The notes under the pieces were generated by a model, which had not been told where the DNA came from, searched no databases, and worked only from the letters and a program-made list of their open reading frames with translations. From Bacteroidaceae bacterium (GTDB lineage: Bacteria; Bacteroidota; Bacteroidia; Bacteroidales; Bacteroidaceae): a stretch of 15,922 nucleotides of DNA. Made by a program: the position numbers and the translations under genes. The stretch covers positions 1 through 15,922 of the forward strand of contig CAAGDO010000252.1 of assembly GCA_900768625.1 (NCBI GenBank). The letters run 5' to 3'. How positions within the stretch are numbered: position 1 is the first letter of the stretch; each line of letters begins with the position of its first letter. Of the stretch, positions 14,600 to 15,922 are shown piece by piece.

Positions 14600-15135
14600 T
14601 CCTTGACTGAAGATTTCGGCTCCGTCATCGGTTGCAGGGAGTCAACCACAGCCGTTTGCGGTCCCTCCTTGAAAAGCTCGAGCGCCTTCATGCCTGCTTC
14701 GTATGCCTTCTGCGGATCCTGATAGGAATCCTTGTAGGCCTGTTGGTTATAGTCCCAGCCCATCGCATCATCGCGCTGGGTGAACTGATGCTGGGCAGCG
14801 GTGCCAAGCAACGTGACGATGGACACGGCAGCGGCTGCGCGATAGAGCGGACGCAAGCGTCGCTGCCAAGTGACATGGCCAATCTTAACCACCTTGGGAC
14901 TGGGCGTCTCTGCCGCTGCAACGGGTTCCACGGCTGCGAGCACACGCTTGTCGAAGTCCTCACCAAGATGAATGTTCGCCTGTTGCTGCTCATATTCGAA
15001 CAGGCTTTTATACTTGGCAAACGCCTCGGGCACATTCTTCTGACTGAAGAAAGCCTTCAGGATGCTTTCCTCTTCGGGCGAAGTGGCGCATTCCCAATAG
15101 CGGTCGAGCAGCTGTTCGATATATCTATAATCCAT
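14596..15135 (-). CDS. Probable anti-sigma factor, single-pass membrane protein
   Basis: A protein of 179 residues from the ATG at 15135; an upstream TTG at 15144 is less likely. The N-terminal 100 residues are cytosolic in character: I-E-Q-L-L-D-R-Y-W-E-C-A-T-S-P-E-E-E is typical of the short zinc-less anti-sigma-like proteins of Bacteroidota. One membrane segment (Y-R-A-A-A-A-V-S-I-V-T-L-L-G-T-A-A) lies near residues 102-118, followed by a polar, presumably periplasmic tail of about 60 residues. The start overlaps the end of the sigma gene by 11 bases and the stop overlaps the DUF4252 start by 4, so translation is coupled through the operon. The anti-sigma role is inferred mainly from position and topology; no HxxxCxxC zinc motif is present. 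Confidence 0.75.
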   Translation of the reverse strand: MDYRYIEQLLDRYWECATSPEEESILKAFFSQKNVPEAFAKYKSLFEYEQQQANIHLGEDFDKRVLAAVEPVAAAETPSPKVVKIGHVTWQRRLRPLYRAAAAVSIVTLLGTAAQHQFTQRDDAMGWDYNQQAYKDSYQDPQKAYEAGMKALELFKEGPQTAVVDSLQPMTEPKSSVKE

Positions 15136-15637
15136 AATTCTCAATTTTTTCGTATTGTGATCTGACGGCTTTTCGTGCCCGGTGGAGCGTCACCTTGAAG
15201 GCGGCTTCACTGATTCCCATGATTTGCGCAGCTTCTTCGTAGGATAATCCTTCGATGTCGCGCAACTGCATGGCGGTTCGCTGTGCCTCAGGCAAAGCGG
15301 AGAAAAGCTTGTGCACCCTTTTGAGCTTTTCTTCGTACAGAAGCTGCTCTTCAGGATTTCGGGCGCTGTCGAAAGCGTCTGTTCCTTCAGATTCGATGGA
15401 AACATTATCGTTTTCTTTCCTGGCCTTACGGTCCAGCGCCAAATTGCGACAAATGGTTATGCAGAAAGCTTCAATATTGTCGACTTCAACCAAAGTGTCC
15501 CGCTTGTCCCATGCACGGATGAGCGTGTCCTGCGTCAGGTCCTCCGCTTCTTGCGCATTAAGCGTGATGCGAAGGCCCACACGGAATATCTTGTCCTTTA
15601 AAGGAAGCAGGTCACGGCGAAAATCGATTTGTTTCAT
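15125..15637 (-). CDS. ECF-type RNA polymerase sigma factor
   Basis: A protein of 170 residues from the ATG at 15637 (M-K-Q-I-D-F-R-R); a longer frame upstream crosses the promoter and is not credible. Region 2 shows L-R-I-T-L-N-A-Q-E-A-E-D-L-T-Q-D-T-L-I-R-A-W and A-F-C-I-T-I-C-R-N-L-A-L-D. Region 4 shows L-P-E-A-Q-R-T-A-M-Q-L-R-D-I-E-G-L-S-Y-E-E-A-A-Q-I-M-G-I-S with the helix-turn-helix reaching H-R-A-R-K-A-V. There is no region 1.1 or 3, as expected for the ECF (sigma-70 group 4) class. It is the first gene of an operon with an anti-sigma-like protein and a DUF4252 protein, and an ECF-style promoter stands in front of it, implying autoregulation. Confidence 0.95.
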   Translation of the reverse strand: MKQIDFRRDLLPLKDKIFRVGLRITLNAQEAEDLTQDTLIRAWDKRDTLVEVDNIEAFCITICRNLALDRKARKENDNVSIESEGTDAFDSARNPEEQLLYEEKLKRVHKLFSALPEAQRTAMQLRDIEGLSYEEAAQIMGISEAAFKVTLHRARKAVRSQYEKIENYGL

Positions 15638-15655
15638 TATTGGCTTTCTAATAGG

Positions 15656-15683
15656 TAGACGGACAAGTTGGAGGAAAGTTACA
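15656..15683 (-). promoter_or_regulatory. ECF-type promoter of the sigma operon (TGTAAC-N16-CGTCTA)
   Basis: On the minus strand TGTAAC (15683-15678) is followed after exactly 16 bases by CGTCTA (15661-15656), the classical -35/-10 layout of promoters read by ECF sigma factors (AAC core, then CGTC). It lies about 20 bases before the sigma ATG. The housekeeping TAnnTTTG box is absent here, so the sigma factor probably activates its own operon. Confidence 0.75.
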
Positions 15684-15767
15684 GGAAAAACTGATTTTTT
15701 TGAAAAAAATTTTGGGACGGCCGAAATGCAACACAAAAATCTCCCTGGAAACGCATTTCCCCATATT

Positions 15768-15922
15768 GAAGTCGTCGAAACTTTTCTGACGAAGATTTGA
15801 TTTGGAGTTTGAACTCTTCTACATTCAATCTTCACCTTTCTTTTTGGTCGTTTTTTGCCCTTTCATCGGTCGCGTAGCTCGCAACACTCCCTCTTCAAGG
15901 CCCAAAAACGCCTCAAGAATAA
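15768..15922 (+). mobile_element. MITE-like element, copy E, cut by the window end
   Basis: Starts GAAGTCGTCGAAAC (one change from the other copies) and follows the family sequence to the last base of the window, 155 of the expected 193 bases. The base triplet before it is ATT, so ATT is predicted directly after its right end. The core hairpin has two mismatches (GCGTAG / CAACAC), so this copy is older or decaying. It stands about 85 bp upstream of the ECF promoter. Confidence 0.85.

Overview
The window looks like a Bacteroidales chromosome, most likely a Prevotella-type organism. The case rests on promoter -7 boxes of the Bacteroidota form TAnnTTTG in front of several genes, the order DUF4271 - hemD - rnpA - yidD - tatD, an ECF sigma / anti-sigma-like / DUF4252 operon, and a SAM-II-type riboswitch before metK. 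Base composition is moderate, with many GC-rich codons in the housekeeping genes and visibly more A+T in the accessory genes on the left. Genus is an inference; there is no rRNA or tRNA to anchor it.

Layout. Positions 1-5774 are accessory. They hold an orphan membrane protein with a C-terminal zinc-ribbon-like region (374-1789), a convergent DUF4143-type ATPase (1893-3167, minus), and a secreted GH20 beta-N-acetylhexosaminidase (3587-5425). A second, unrelated ATPase fused to a PD-(D/E)xK nuclease-like domain follows at 5775-7532. From 7746 to 12871 the content is housekeeping: a SAM-II riboswitch with a terminator controlling metK, a LOG-family phosphoribohydrolase, a DUF4271 membrane protein, hemD, rnpA and yidD. 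A TatD-family hydrolase (12937-13485) follows, with a disturbed 3' end. After a gene-free 459-bp stretch with strong RNA-like hairpins comes a minus-strand operon (15637 down to 14126): ECF sigma factor, single-pass anti-sigma-like protein and secreted DUF4252 protein. The operon has a near-canonical ECF promoter, so the sigma factor probably controls itself.

The most striking content is a family of short dispersed elements, with six full, partial or deleted copies in 16 kb. The intact form is exactly 193 bp, has about 21-bp terminal inverted repeats starting GAAGTCGTCT, is nearly palindromic along its whole length, and carries no protein. Each of the three intact copies is flanked by a perfect 3-bp direct repeat (GAT, CAA, TAT), so it behaves like a transposed MITE. 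One copy sits inside an internally deleted 75-bp relative (a nested insertion). Another has inserted near the 3' end of tatD and supplies its stop codon. No transposase for it is present in the window.
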